Shown here piece by piece: positions 25,313-33,608 of a DNA stretch of 64,000 nt. The stretch spans positions 2,914,001-2,978,000 of the forward strand of contig NZ_JABAIA010000001.1 in NCBI RefSeq assembly GCF_012641275.1. The letters run 5' to 3'. The translations under genes were made by a program, and so were the position numbers. The first letter of the stretch is position 1, and the number at the start of each line of letters is the position of its first letter. The DNA comes from Chitinophaga varians. GTDB taxonomy: Bacteria; Bacteroidota; Bacteroidia; Chitinophagales; Chitinophagaceae. Below the pieces are notes generated by a model. It did not search any database. It was not told where the DNA came from and saw nothing but the letters and a program-made list of their open reading frames with translations.

Positions 25313-25877
25313 GGAGATAATTGTCAGGGTAGCGACTCCGGAAGACGTGGACTTTGCGCTGCCTATTGTAGCGGAGATGGAAGCTTCCGCTAAAGCCAGG
25401 GGTACCGGTATTGCCAAACGGAACCCGATGGATATCAAAAAGAAGATCCTGCAGGGCAATGCAGTCATCGCTTTTACGAAAAGTGGTTTCTGGGCCGGGT
25501 TCTCTTATATACAGGCCTGGCAGAATGACGATTTTGTGTCTAACAGCGGCCTGATAGTGGCGCCCGAGTTCAGGGGACTGAAAGTGGCGGCAGCCATCAA
25601 AAAGAAAATATTCGAGTTAAGTCGTTTTTTATATCCATCTGCAAAACTTTTCAGTATCACCACCGGTTTGCCGGTGATGAAATTAAACAGCCGGCTGGGA
25701 TTCAAGCCGGTCACATACTCCGAAATTACTACTGACACCCGTTTCTGGGAAGGGTGTAAGAGCTGCATTAACTATCCTGTTCTGGTGGGACATCATTTTG
25801 CGAATTGCCTGTGCACCGCTATGTTATTTAATCCACCGGAACTGAAAAACCCTGTTCTGTTAAGTACAGCCGATTGA
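25299..25877 (+). CDS. GNAT-family N-acetyltransferase, resembling Bacteroidota N-acetylglutamate synthases
   Basis: 192-residue acetyltransferase. I chose the ATG at 25299 (METDEEIIVRVATPEDVDFAL), which overlaps the upstream gene by 14 bases, over 25266. The acetyl-CoA-binding region is GLIVAPEFRGLKVAAAIKKKIFEL, and a later strand reads FSITTGLPVMKLNSRLGFKPV. The end FWEGCKSCINYPVL resembles a motif I recall from GNAT proteins placed before argG in Bacteroidota arginine clusters, which make N-acetyl- or N-succinyl-glutamate. No arginine gene is near, so this may be a paralogue with another substrate. A hairpin follows the stop. Confidence 0.8.
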   Translation: METDEEIIVRVATPEDVDFALPIVAEMEASAKARGTGIAKRNPMDIKKKILQGNAVIAFTKSGFWAGFSYIQAWQNDDFVSNSGLIVAPEFRGLKVAAAIKKKIFELSRFLYPSAKLFSITTGLPVMKLNSRLGFKPVTYSEITTDTRFWEGCKSCINYPVLVGHHFANCLCTAMLFNPPELKNPVLLSTAD

Positions 25878-25880
25878 TAT

Positions 25881-25918
25881 GAACCGGTGATGCGTCTGCA
25901 TTGCCGGTTCTCTTTTAT
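25881..25918 (+). terminator. hairpin terminator after the GNAT gene
   Basis: Stem of 13 positions (25881-25893 and 25898-25910) with two mismatched or wobble pairs and a four-base loop, followed by TCTTTTATTT. It lies directly before the end of a converging gene. Confidence 0.8.
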
Positions 25919-26617
25919 TTATGGCGTCACCTGGATGATCAGTAGCTTATTGATTTTGATAGGGGAGTTGCGCAGGGTGCCGTTGAACTTCAAATAATAG
26001 GTGCTGATAACGGCTTCCGGCAGTTTTTCCAGTTGGGCCACCTGATTGAAGAGTGCCTGGCCGTAATGTTTTTTAACATGCTGCCGGAGGCTTTCGAGGC
26101 TGGCATCGTCGGGCAGCTGGTTGGTCTGGGCGGAAGTATATTTCCGGCAGATAAAGAAGTTGCTGGCTTCCGGACGCAGTTGTTCCCATTCGCTCCGGTG
26201 GTGTTTCCATTGACGGAGCAGCTGCCTGCCTACACGGGCGCTGGTTTCAAAACGTTGCCATACTTTTATTTTTTCCGCTTCGCCGGTGGTGATGGCCAGC
26301 ATCTGGCCTTCTATAGTGCGTTTGGGTGCGAGAGAAAAATAGAGGGTGTCAGGATGTTTTTCAAAGTCATTGCGCTGCTGGTCTACCGAAATCCAGTCAA
26401 GTGAAAAGTAGCAGTCACCGAAACGCACATACGTAGTACTGTCGCGTGCCACCACAGATACTTCATTGGACGCGACTTTCTCTGCCGATGGCGCCGGGAG
26501 GGCAATCAGCTGCATGGTATCAATTTGGACAGGTCTTTCCTTAACAGGTGTTTTTGATTGTTGGCAGGCCGTCATCAGCAGGGATGCCGGCAGAACAAGC
26601 TTTAACAGTGTTTTCAT
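25919..26617 (-). CDS. lipoprotein of unknown function
   Basis: 232-residue exported lipoprotein. The signal MKTLLKLVLPASLLMTAC has a lipobox with Cys18. After a Pro/Lys linker the chain forms a soluble domain with strands such as TTYVRFGDCYFSLDWISV and YLKFNGTLRNSPIKINKLLI and a helical middle (RVGRQLLRQWKHHRSEWEQL). I do not recognise the family. It lies downstream of obg on the same strand with a 57-base gap and may be cotranscribed with it, though no functional link is evident. Confidence 0.75.
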   Translation of the reverse strand: MKTLLKLVLPASLLMTACQQSKTPVKERPVQIDTMQLIALPAPSAEKVASNEVSVVARDSTTYVRFGDCYFSLDWISVDQQRNDFEKHPDTLYFSLAPKRTIEGQMLAITTGEAEKIKVWQRFETSARVGRQLLRQWKHHRSEWEQLRPEASNFFICRKYTSAQTNQLPDDASLESLRQHVKKHYGQALFNQVAQLEKLPEAVISTYYLKFNGTLRNSPIKINKLLIIQVTP

Positions 26618-26674
26618 AGTATGTGGGATCGTGTAACGAACATTGGCGTTATTACATGTCCCTGGCCCTGTCAG

Positions 26675-27709
26675 TTATTCGACACTGGCGGTGTCGGCTG
26701 TACTTATCTGGTTGTCTTTATCCGTCAGGGCCTGCCACAACACGTCTTTCAGCTCAGAGATTCCCTGCTGGGTGACAGAGGAGATAAATACATGCGGCAC
26801 ATCTTCCGGCAATTCTGCTGCGATGGCGGCTTTCAGTTCGTCATCGAGCATATCGCTTTTACTGATGGCCAGCAAAAACTGTTTATCCAGGAGCTCGGGA
26901 TTATACTGTTCCAGTTCATTGACAAGCACGTCAAACTCTTTGCGGTGGTCAGCGCTGTCGGCCGGAATCAGGAATAATAATACGGCGTTTCTTTCAATGT
27001 GTCGTAAAAATCGGTGCCCCAGTCCTTTACCTTCATGGGCGCCTTCGATGATACCCGGAAGGTCTGCCATGCAAAAGGATTTATTGTCACGGTAAGCTAC
27101 CATGCCCAGTTGAGGGGTGAGGGTGGTAAAAGCATAATCCGCCACTTTGGGTTTGGCGGCCGTGATGGTAGAAAGGAGGGTGGACTTGCCTGCGTTGGGG
27201 AAACCTACCAGGCCTACGTCGGCCAGTACTTTCAGTTCCACAACTTTCCAGCCTTCCTGCCCGGGCATACCGGGTTGGGCATATTCCGGCGTTTGGTTGG
27301 TCGCCGATTTAAAGTAGGCATTACCGCGGCCGCCCTGGCCGCCGGGAATCCATATCACTTCCTGGCCATCGTAGAGAATTTCGGCTTCTACGCGGCCTGT
27401 TTCTTCGTCTTTGGCTGTAGTGCCCAGTGGTACTTCTATGATAATATCTTTTCCGAAGCGGCCGGTACAGTTGTCGCCGCTGCCGTTTTCACCATCTTCC
27501 GCCAACAGGTTTTTATGCCAGCGCAGGTGCAACAGGGTCCATAACTGAGCGTTCCCTCTCAGTATCACGTGTCCGCCTCTGCCACCATCACCACCGTCGG
27601 GGCCGGCCATCGCATTAAACTTAGTACGCATAAAATGCATACTGCCTGCGCCGCCTTTACCAGACTTACAAAATACACGGATATAATCTACGAAGTTCGC
27701 TTTTTCCAC
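26675..27709 (-). CDS. obg: GTPase Obg
   Basis: 344-residue ribosome-associated GTPase needed for late 50S assembly and stress control. I chose a GTG start at 27709 ([20 protein letters not shown]) instead of the in-frame ATG at 27802: the extra 31 residues are hydrophobic and outside the family, while this start matches Bacteroidota Obg. The glycine-rich Obg fold follows ([27 protein letters not shown]). The G domain has G1 [11 protein letters not shown]3 [16 protein letters not shown] and G4 AISKSD. The C-terminus is short and acidic. adk lies upstream on the same strand. Confidence 0.96.
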   Translation of the reverse strand: MEKANFVDYIRVFCKSGKGGAGSMHFMRTKFNAMAGPDGGDGGRGGHVILRGNAQLWTLLHLRWHKNLLAEDGENGSGDNCTGRFGKDIIIEVPLGTTAKDEETGRVEAEILYDGQEVIWIPGGQGGRGNAYFKSATNQTPEYAQPGMPGQEGWKVVELKVLADVGLVGFPNAGKSTLLSTITAAKPKVADYAFTTLTPQLGMVAYRDNKSFCMADLPGIIEGAHEGKGLGHRFLRHIERNAVLLFLIPADSADHRKEFDVLVNELEQYNPELLDKQFLLAISKSDMLDDELKAAIAAELPEDVPHVFISSVTQQGISELKDVLWQALTDKDNQISTADTASVE

Positions 27710-27873
27710 GGATCGATATTTTAAACCAAATATGGCTACTGCCAGAAAATAAAACGCAAAGATCGTTAAGTTTGAGCGAATTTGATACACTTCCGGTACC
27801 ATAAGCTCCTAACTTACAATCTTTGCGCGTATAATCAGGTGATGTGTGTCTTTCTAATGGCGGAACAAGGCCG

Positions 27874-28461
27874 TTATACCTTTTCTGCTACCAGCTCGTT
27901 CAACTCTTTGCAAAGCAGGTCAAATACTTCTGCTTCGGAGCCGTCTCCCTTTACTTTCTTAAACTTACCGAATTTGGCGTAGTGGTCAGCTACAGGCGCG
28001 GTTTTATTGTGATATTCCACGATGCGGGCTTTTACCACGTCTTCAGAGGAATCGTCACTGCGGCCGGAGGTTTTGCCACGGTTCAGCAGACGTTTGATCA
28101 ATTCATCTTCCGGTACTTCGAGGGACAATACCACCGAGATGGCGGTTTTCTTCAACGCCAGCAGTTTGTCCAGTGCTTCTGCCTGGGCAGTAGTCCGGGG
28201 GAAACCGTCAAAAATGAAACCCCGGGCTTCCGGATTGGCGTCCAGCTTGGAGCTGATCATCCCAATTACCACTTCGTCCGGTACCAGCAGACCCTGGTCC
28301 ATAAACTTGGTGGCTTCCATACCCAGAGGAGTTTTATTGGCTATCTCTGAACGCAGCAAATCGCCGGTGGACAGATGTATAAGCCCATACTTATCTATTA
28401 TCTTAGTACTTTGTGTACCCTTACCACTGCCGGGAGGGCCAAATAAAATGAGATTGACCAT
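27874..28461 (-). CDS. adk: adenylate kinase
   Basis: 195-residue enzyme catalysing ATP + AMP to 2 ADP. The P-loop is FGPPGSGKGTQS near residues 6-17, the AMP site is HLSTGDLLRSEI, and GFPRTTAQAEALDKLL and the LID region LLNRGKTSGRSDDS follow. The LID is the short form without zinc-binding Cys, as is usual for Bacteroidota. DVVKARIVEYHNKTAPVADHY closes the core. A -7 box lies 34 bases upstream, and obg follows downstream on the same strand after 164 bases. Confidence 0.97.
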   Translation of the reverse strand: MVNLILFGPPGSGKGTQSTKIIDKYGLIHLSTGDLLRSEIANKTPLGMEATKFMDQGLLVPDEVVIGMISSKLDANPEARGFIFDGFPRTTAQAEALDKLLALKKTAISVVLSLEVPEDELIKRLLNRGKTSGRSDDSSEDVVKARIVEYHNKTAPVADHYAKFGKFKKVKGDGSEAEVFDLLCKELNELVAEKV

Positions 28462-28494
28462 GTTTTATTAAAATCTACTTTACTCGCAAGGATG

Positions 28495-28502
28495 CAAATA
28501 TA
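28495..28502 (-). promoter_or_regulatory. -7 box of the adk promoter
   Basis: On the minus strand this reads TATATTTG, a full match to TAnnTTTG, 34 bases before the adk start. No convincing -33 TTTG is present. Confidence 0.4.
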
Positions 28503-28740
28503 ACAAACAATTGAATGTATTGGTAATTAAAATTGCGATTGGTTAAAAAATATAAAAGATTTGAACAAAATAGTAAAGATATTTTAATATTTATAGCGGA
28601 ACTCTAAAATATCTTCAATAGAATATTCTAATTTAACGAATATCTGGTGATTTGACAAAAACATATGCTATTTTTTAATAATTATTTGATAGTCAGGCAC
28701 TGGTAATGAAATCTTGCCTGATTATTTGTAAGTTTATGAC

Positions 28741-31722
28741 ATGAGGAAACAAATACTGGTTGCAGGACTTACGGGCTTGCTTATGACTGGGAGCGCTATA
28801 CCTATGCCCCCCGGCGTTATGAATAAAAAGAAGAACAGGAAGATCAACACCACCTCCCACCAGCCACAAGATAAGGCTTCTCAATGGGTTGACAGCGTAT
28901 TTCAATCTCTTACACCGGAAGAACGTATTGCGCAGCTCATCGTCATCAGAGCTCATTCCAATCTGGGACAGGACCACATCAATGCGGTGGCCCAGGATAT
29001 CCGCGACAATAAAGTCGGCGGTCTGATCTTCTTCCAGGGCGGCCCCCTGCGGGAAGCTAACCTGACCAACTACTACCAGTCCATCTCCAAAGTACCGCTG
29101 CTGATATCTGTAGACGGCGAATGGGGCCTGGGCATGCGCCTGGACAGCGTAACCTCCCTGCCCCGCAACATGATGATCGGCGCCACCCGCGATACCGCCC
29201 TGGCTTATGAAGCCGGCCGTGTGATGGGTGAACAATGTAAACGTATTGGCATCCATCTCGATTTCGCACCCGATATGGACATCAACAATAACCCGAACAA
29301 CCCGGTCATCAACGACCGCTCCTTCGGCGAGAACAAATACCAGGTCGCCAGTCTGGGCGTTGCTGCCATCAGAGGCATGCAATCCACCGGCGTAATGGCC
29401 TGCGCCAAACACTTTCCCGGCCATGGTGATACCAATGTGGACTCCCACTTCGACCTGCCCTCTATCAACAAAAGCCGGCAGGCGCTCGACTCTCTTGAGC
29501 TGTATCCCTTCCGGGAAGCCATCGCCGCAGGCGTAGGCTCGGTCATGGTAGGGCACCTCTTTATTCCCGCCATCGATAACAAACCCAATACACCCACTTC
29601 CATTTCCTATAAAGCAGTAACCAAACTGCTGAAAAATGAACTGGGCTACAAAGGCCTCATTGTAACCGATGCTCTTGAAATGAAAGGCATCGCCAAGTTC
29701 TACTCCAAGGGACAGGAATCCTTACAGTCCCTGCTGGCAGGCAACGACCTCATGATCCTGCCTTCCACCGCTTCCGGCAGCGTATCCGCTATCATGAAAG
29801 CGATCAAAAAAGGGCAGATCAGCCAACAGGAAGTGGACGCCCGCGTTAAAAAGGTTCTACATGCCAAATATGACTTAGGTCTATGGAAACCACAACGCAT
29901 TGAAACAAATAATCTGACCAATGACCTCAACGCGATGACTGATACGCTGACCCGCCGCATTGCGGAAAAAGCGATCACGCTCGTGAGAAACGACCAGAAA
30001 CTGATTCCTTTCTCTCCGGCCATGACACAGCAGAAACTGGCCGTGATCGCGGTAGGCGCCGACGGGAACAATGCTTTCCTGGACGCGGTCAGAGCATATA
30101 AACCCGGCACCGATGCCTTTATCTTTACTTCCCGGCAGTCCGTACAACAGATCGCACCTATTATCTCCCGCATTCAGCGTGATTATAAGGCGGTGATCAT
30201 CAGCGTACATAACTTCAGCCGCCGTCCGGCCAATAATTTTGGCCTGTCGCTGGCTGAACGCCTGATCGTAAAACAACTGCAATCAGAAATGCCTTCCGCG
30301 ACCGTGGTGTTTGGCAATCCATACGCTATTCAGCACTGGTGCGATGCGCCCACTATCGTAGCGGCCTATGAAGATGACAGCATCACACAGAAAGTGGCGG
30401 CTGACCTGCTGTTTGGTAAATTAGGCCCTAAAGGCAAACTGCCGGTAACGGTATGCCCGGGCCTGCCGGAAGGAACAGGCATCTCTTACGATGTCAACCT
30501 GTTTACCGATCTGCCTACCGCCACACCAGCAGAAGCAGGGATGAATGAAGCCCGTCTGGCCGGCATCGACGCCCTTGCCAATGATATGATCGCCCGTGGC
30601 GCTGCGCCCGGCTGCGAAGTGCTGGCCCTGAAAGACGGAAAGATAGTTTACAACCGTACCTTCGGTCATTATGAATACAACAGCCAGGAGCCGGTTACTC
30701 CCGGTTCTGTTTACGATCTCGCTTCTGTCACCAAAGTATGCGCCACCACCATTTCCATCATGCGGTTGCATGATGAAGGAAAAGTGAGCCTGGACGGCAC
30801 GCTGGGGGAGTACCTGCCCTTTGTACAGGGCACAGATAAAGCGGGACTGAAAATACGGGACGTACTGCTGCATCAGGCAGGGCTTGTTTCTTTTATTCCG
30901 TTCTACAAGGAAACTTTATATCCCGATGGGCGGCCTGATACGGTCCTGTATCATAGCACAGCGGACGAATTATATTCCGTACAGGTCGCCGATAATATGT
31001 TCATGGACCATCGTTACGTAGATTCCATCTGGAAAAAGATCCTCGACAGTAAGGTAACCCCTCATCAGGGCTATGTTTACAGCGACCTGGATTTTTTATT
31101 CCTTGGCAAAGTAGTAGAGCAGGTGTCAGGGAAAAGGCTGGACCAATACGTTCGGGAAACGTTTTATAAACCACTGGGGCTGGCCACTACCGGCTTTCTG
31201 CCCAGAGACAGGTTTCCGCTGTCTTTGCTGGTGCCTACCGAGCGGGAAAACTTCTTCCGGATGCAGTTGCTGCGTGGTTTTGTGCACGACCCCGGAGCAG
31301 CCATGCTGGGTGGCGTTGCCGGCCATGCAGGACTGTATTCCAATGCACATGATCTGGGCGTGATTATGCAGATGCTGCTGAATAACGGCTCATTTGGAGG
31401 CGTACAGTATATCAAACCGGAAACAGTAAGGCTGTTTACTGCCTATAACAGCAGCATCAGCCGCCGCGGGCTGGGCTTCGACAAACCGGAAAAAGATAAT
31501 AATACCCGCCGGGAAAGCTATCCTTCCAAACTGACTTCCGGCGCCACCTTTGGCCATACCGGCTTTACCGGTACCTGTGTATGGGCAGATCCCGCCAGCA
31601 AAATGGTGTTCATCTTCCTGAGCAACAGGGTATATCCCAACGGAGGTTCCAACAGCAAGCTGTCAGCGCTCAACACAAGGGGTAAGATGATGGATGTGGT
31701 ATATGAAGCAATGAAGCCATAA
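28741..31722 (+). CDS. glycoside hydrolase family 3 / serine beta-lactamase-like fusion
   Basis: 993-residue exported two-enzyme protein. The N-terminal hydrophobic stretch (ILVAGLTGLLMTGSAIP) is a signal or anchor. Residues about 50-400 are a GH3 beta-N-acetylglucosaminidase of NagZ type: KHFPGHGDTNVDSH at 223-236 carries the Asp-His pair specific to that group. A GH3 C-terminal domain follows (about 410-590). Residues about 600-993 are a class C beta-lactamase/DD-peptidase-like domain with SVTK at 662-665, YSDLDF and GHTGFTG. The combination would act on cell-wall muropeptides, cutting the sugar and peptide parts (inference). It is monocistronic, with a 20-base-pair terminator. Confidence 0.92.
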   Translation: MRKQILVAGLTGLLMTGSAIPMPPGVMNKKKNRKINTTSHQPQDKASQWVDSVFQSLTPEERIAQLIVIRAHSNLGQDHINAVAQDIRDNKVGGLIFFQGGPLREANLTNYYQSISKVPLLISVDGEWGLGMRLDSVTSLPRNMMIGATRDTALAYEAGRVMGEQCKRIGIHLDFAPDMDINNNPNNPVINDRSFGENKYQVASLGVAAIRGMQSTGVMACAKHFPGHGDTNVDSHFDLPSINKSRQALDSLELYPFREAIAAGVGSVMVGHLFIPAIDNKPNTPTSISYKAVTKLLKNELGYKGLIVTDALEMKGIAKFYSKGQESLQSLLAGNDLMILPSTASGSVSAIMKAIKKGQISQQEVDARVKKVLHAKYDLGLWKPQRIETNNLTNDLNAMTDTLTRRIAEKAITLVRNDQKLIPFSPAMTQQKLAVIAVGADGNNAFLDAVRAYKPGTDAFIFTSRQSVQQIAPIISRIQRDYKAVIISVHNFSRRPANNFGLSLAERLIVKQLQSEMPSATVVFGNPYAIQHWCDAPTIVAAYEDDSITQKVAADLLFGKLGPKGKLPVTVCPGLPEGTGISYDVNLFTDLPTATPAEAGMNEARLAGIDALANDMIARGAAPGCEVLALKDGKIVYNRTFGHYEYNSQEPVTPGSVYDLASVTKVCATTISIMRLHDEGKVSLDGTLGEYLPFVQGTDKAGLKIRDVLLHQAGLVSFIPFYKETLYPDGRPDTVLYHSTADELYSVQVADNMFMDHRYVDSIWKKILDSKVTPHQGYVYSDLDFLFLGKVVEQVSGKRLDQYVRETFYKPLGLATTGFLPRDRFPLSLLVPTERENFFRMQLLRGFVHDPGAAMLGGVAGHAGLYSNAHDLGVIMQMLLNNGSFGGVQYIKPETVRLFTAYNSSISRRGLGFDKPEKDNNTRRESYPSKLTSGATFGHTGFTGTCVWADPASKMVFIFLSNRVYPNGGSNSKLSALNTRGKMMDVVYEAMKP

Positions 31723-31754
31723 TCATCTGGAATGTAGTTATTTTGATATTGACT

Positions 31755-31798
31755 AAAATGCGAAGGAGATTATCAGACGATAATCTCCTTCGCATTTT
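31755..31798. terminator. bidirectional terminator, perfect 20-base-pair stem
   Basis: Arms 31755-31774 and 31779-31798 are perfectly complementary with a four-base loop (AGAC). They end in AAAA and TTTT, so the hairpin can stop transcription from both converging genes. Confidence 0.92.
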
Positions 31799-31837
31799 AA
31801 ATAACCAATTAACCAAATCAGAAGTAATATTGCGATA

Positions 31838-32284
31838 TTATTTTTCTACGGAAACGAGCCTGCTTACCATGGTCTGTGTTTTAATACCGATGGCCTTTTC
31901 TGCTACTTTGTTTTTTCCGCTTCTGATTTCGAAGATGTACTGGCCATCTTCGAGAGATTGCAGATTGTAGCGTGCTTCAAATTTAACAGTTGCAGGTAAT
32001 ACTTCCCGGTGAAGGGTGTTGTTGTAGCTATCTTTGATATAAAGAGTCAACTTTTCGTTTTCCGGATTGATCACTGCCAGGGTGAAGTTCAGCGTTTCTT
32101 TTTCAGGCTGGCTGATTTCCACTTCCAAATCCTTTTTAATGCCGGATGATGGCTGCTCTGCAACAAACCGGTTGTTGTAGGCGAAAGATCTTTCCTGTGC
32201 ATGCATGGTTACAAAGGGGATGAGGATAGTGGCTAATACGATCATTGTTACTTTGGGTACTAAAACAAAACAAAACTGTTTCAT
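31838..32284 (-). CDS. small exported protein of unknown function
   Basis: 148-residue protein with an N-terminal signal (VTMIVLATILIPFVTMHAQ). The mature part is a single beta-sandwich-like domain: LNFTLAVINPENEKLTLYIKD, then YNLQSLEDGQYIFEIRSGKN. The pattern is that of T9SS-type sorting or DUF3244-like domains, with a strand-turn-strand LEDGQYIFEI, but it is not clearly a sorting signal, since nothing large precedes it. Function is unknown; it may be an envelope stress or adhesion protein. It converges with the GH3 fusion gene. Confidence 0.75.
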   Translation of the reverse strand: MKQFCFVLVPKVTMIVLATILIPFVTMHAQERSFAYNNRFVAEQPSSGIKKDLEVEISQPEKETLNFTLAVINPENEKLTLYIKDSYNNTLHREVLPATVKFEARYNLQSLEDGQYIFEIRSGKNKVAEKAIGIKTQTMVSRLVSVEK

Positions 32285-32445
32285 GACATTATTTTTTTAA
32301 TGTGTTGTCTTTTTTACTTGTTTGGGCAGTATTAGCTAATACAATTAATGCCGTTTAATTTTCAATGCAAAGCTCCGACGCCAGCGTTAACAGAACATTA
32401 CGCGATTGTTAAAAGAATGTGAGTATTTCGGGAGCCGTAATTCAC

Positions 32446-32453
32446 TATTTTTG
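32446..32453 (+). promoter_or_regulatory. -7 box of the ctaA promoter
   Basis: TATTTTTG, a full match to TAnnTTTG, ends 8 bases before the ctaA start codon. The transcript would have almost no leader. A TTTC at 32426-32429 could be a weak -33 element. Confidence 0.4.
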
Positions 32454-32461
32454 CAGCGTTT

Positions 32462-33508
32462 ATGGAAACAGTAGATATCAAGAACAATCGCCCGGTGGCC
32501 ATCTGGCTGTATATAGGAGTGGGCATGCTGGTGATCCAGGTGTTATTGGGAGGGCTGACCCGGTTAACCGGCTCCGGCCTGTCGATTACAGAGTGGCAAC
32601 CCTTGTTGGGCGCTTTTCCGCCAATGAATGAAGCTGCCTGGCAGAAAGCCTTTGACGGATATAAGCAGATTGCGCAATATAAATACGTCAACAATCACTT
32701 TACTTTATCAGATTTTAAATTCATCTATTTCTGGGAGTGGCTGCATCGTGACTGGGCGCGTTTAATCGGAGTGGTATTTATTATACCGTTTATTTATTTC
32801 ATTGTTAAGAAGAAGATCAGCAAAGAGATGATCAACCCGATGATTGTGCTGTTTGTGCTCGGAGGCCTGCAGGGCCTTATCGGCTGGATCATGGTAAGGA
32901 GCGGTCTGAACGATGAAAACCTCTATGTAAGCCATATCCGGCTGGCCATACACTTTATGTCGGCGTTGGTGCTGCTGTGTTATCTCTTCTGGTTCGCGTT
33001 GAAAATCAGCGTTCCTGGTAAAGAAATCCTCCAGGTTCCTTCCCTGAAACGGTTAAACGTCTGGCTACTGGCCCTTGTGACAGTACAGTTGATATACGGT
33101 GCTTTTATGGCGGGCCTGCATGCCGCACTGGTAGCCAATACCTGGCCGGACATTAATGGTGCCTGGGTGCCTGCGGGCATGTTTTCCCAGGGTGGTTTTC
33201 TGACAGATATCGTACACAATACCATCACTATTCAGTTTATACACCGCGGGCTTGCCTACCTGATTACCATTCTTATCGCCGTATGGTGGTGGAAATCAGC
33301 GCAAACACCGGCTAACAGTCTGCTGCATGCTATCCGTTACCTGCCGTTGCTGCTGGTATTGCTGCAGGTACTGCTGGGTGTACTTACGCTGCTCAACAGC
33401 CAGGTGAAAATACCGATCACCTACGGCATCCTTCACCAGTGCGTAGGTATGCTGCTATTGCTTTCGCTGGTATGGACACTATACCTCAGCAGAGCGCCAC
33501 AGGATTAA
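32462..33508 (+). CDS. ctaA: heme A synthase (COX15/CtaA family)
   Basis: 348-residue membrane protein that oxidises the C8 methyl of heme O to make heme A for cytochrome oxidase. It has about eight transmembrane helices. The first carries the family start GGLTRLTGSGLSITEWQPLLGAFPP. Heme-ligand His residues lie in WEWLHRDWARLIG, SHIRLAIHF, FIHRGLAYLI and ILHQCVGMLLL. The pattern is that of the long COX15-like form. A hairpin follows the gene, and cytochrome oxidase genes are not in the window. Confidence 0.95.
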   Translation: METVDIKNNRPVAIWLYIGVGMLVIQVLLGGLTRLTGSGLSITEWQPLLGAFPPMNEAAWQKAFDGYKQIAQYKYVNNHFTLSDFKFIYFWEWLHRDWARLIGVVFIIPFIYFIVKKKISKEMINPMIVLFVLGGLQGLIGWIMVRSGLNDENLYVSHIRLAIHFMSALVLLCYLFWFALKISVPGKEILQVPSLKRLNVWLLALVTVQLIYGAFMAGLHAALVANTWPDINGAWVPAGMFSQGGFLTDIVHNTITIQFIHRGLAYLITILIAVWWWKSAQTPANSLLHAIRYLPLLLVLLQVLLGVLTLLNSQVKIPITYGILHQCVGMLLLLSLVWTLYLSRAPQD

Positions 33509-33529
33509 TTACGACCACCAATAACAAAC

Positions 33530-33563
33530 AAGGGGTTCATGCATTGCGTGAGCCCCTTATTTA
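33530..33563 (+). terminator. intrinsic terminator after ctaA
   Basis: Ten-base-pair stem (33530-33539 and 33549-33558) with one G-T wobble, followed by ATTTATT. Confidence 0.75.
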
Positions 33564-33608
33564 TTATTACTGATTTTTTACGTAGGTTTATTAGTAATTA
33601 TCGGTCTG

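Noticed and set aside
27710..27802. 31-residue N-terminal extension of Obg from the upstream ATG
   Set aside because: The extension is hydrophobic and outside the Obg fold; the GTG at 27709 matches the family start.
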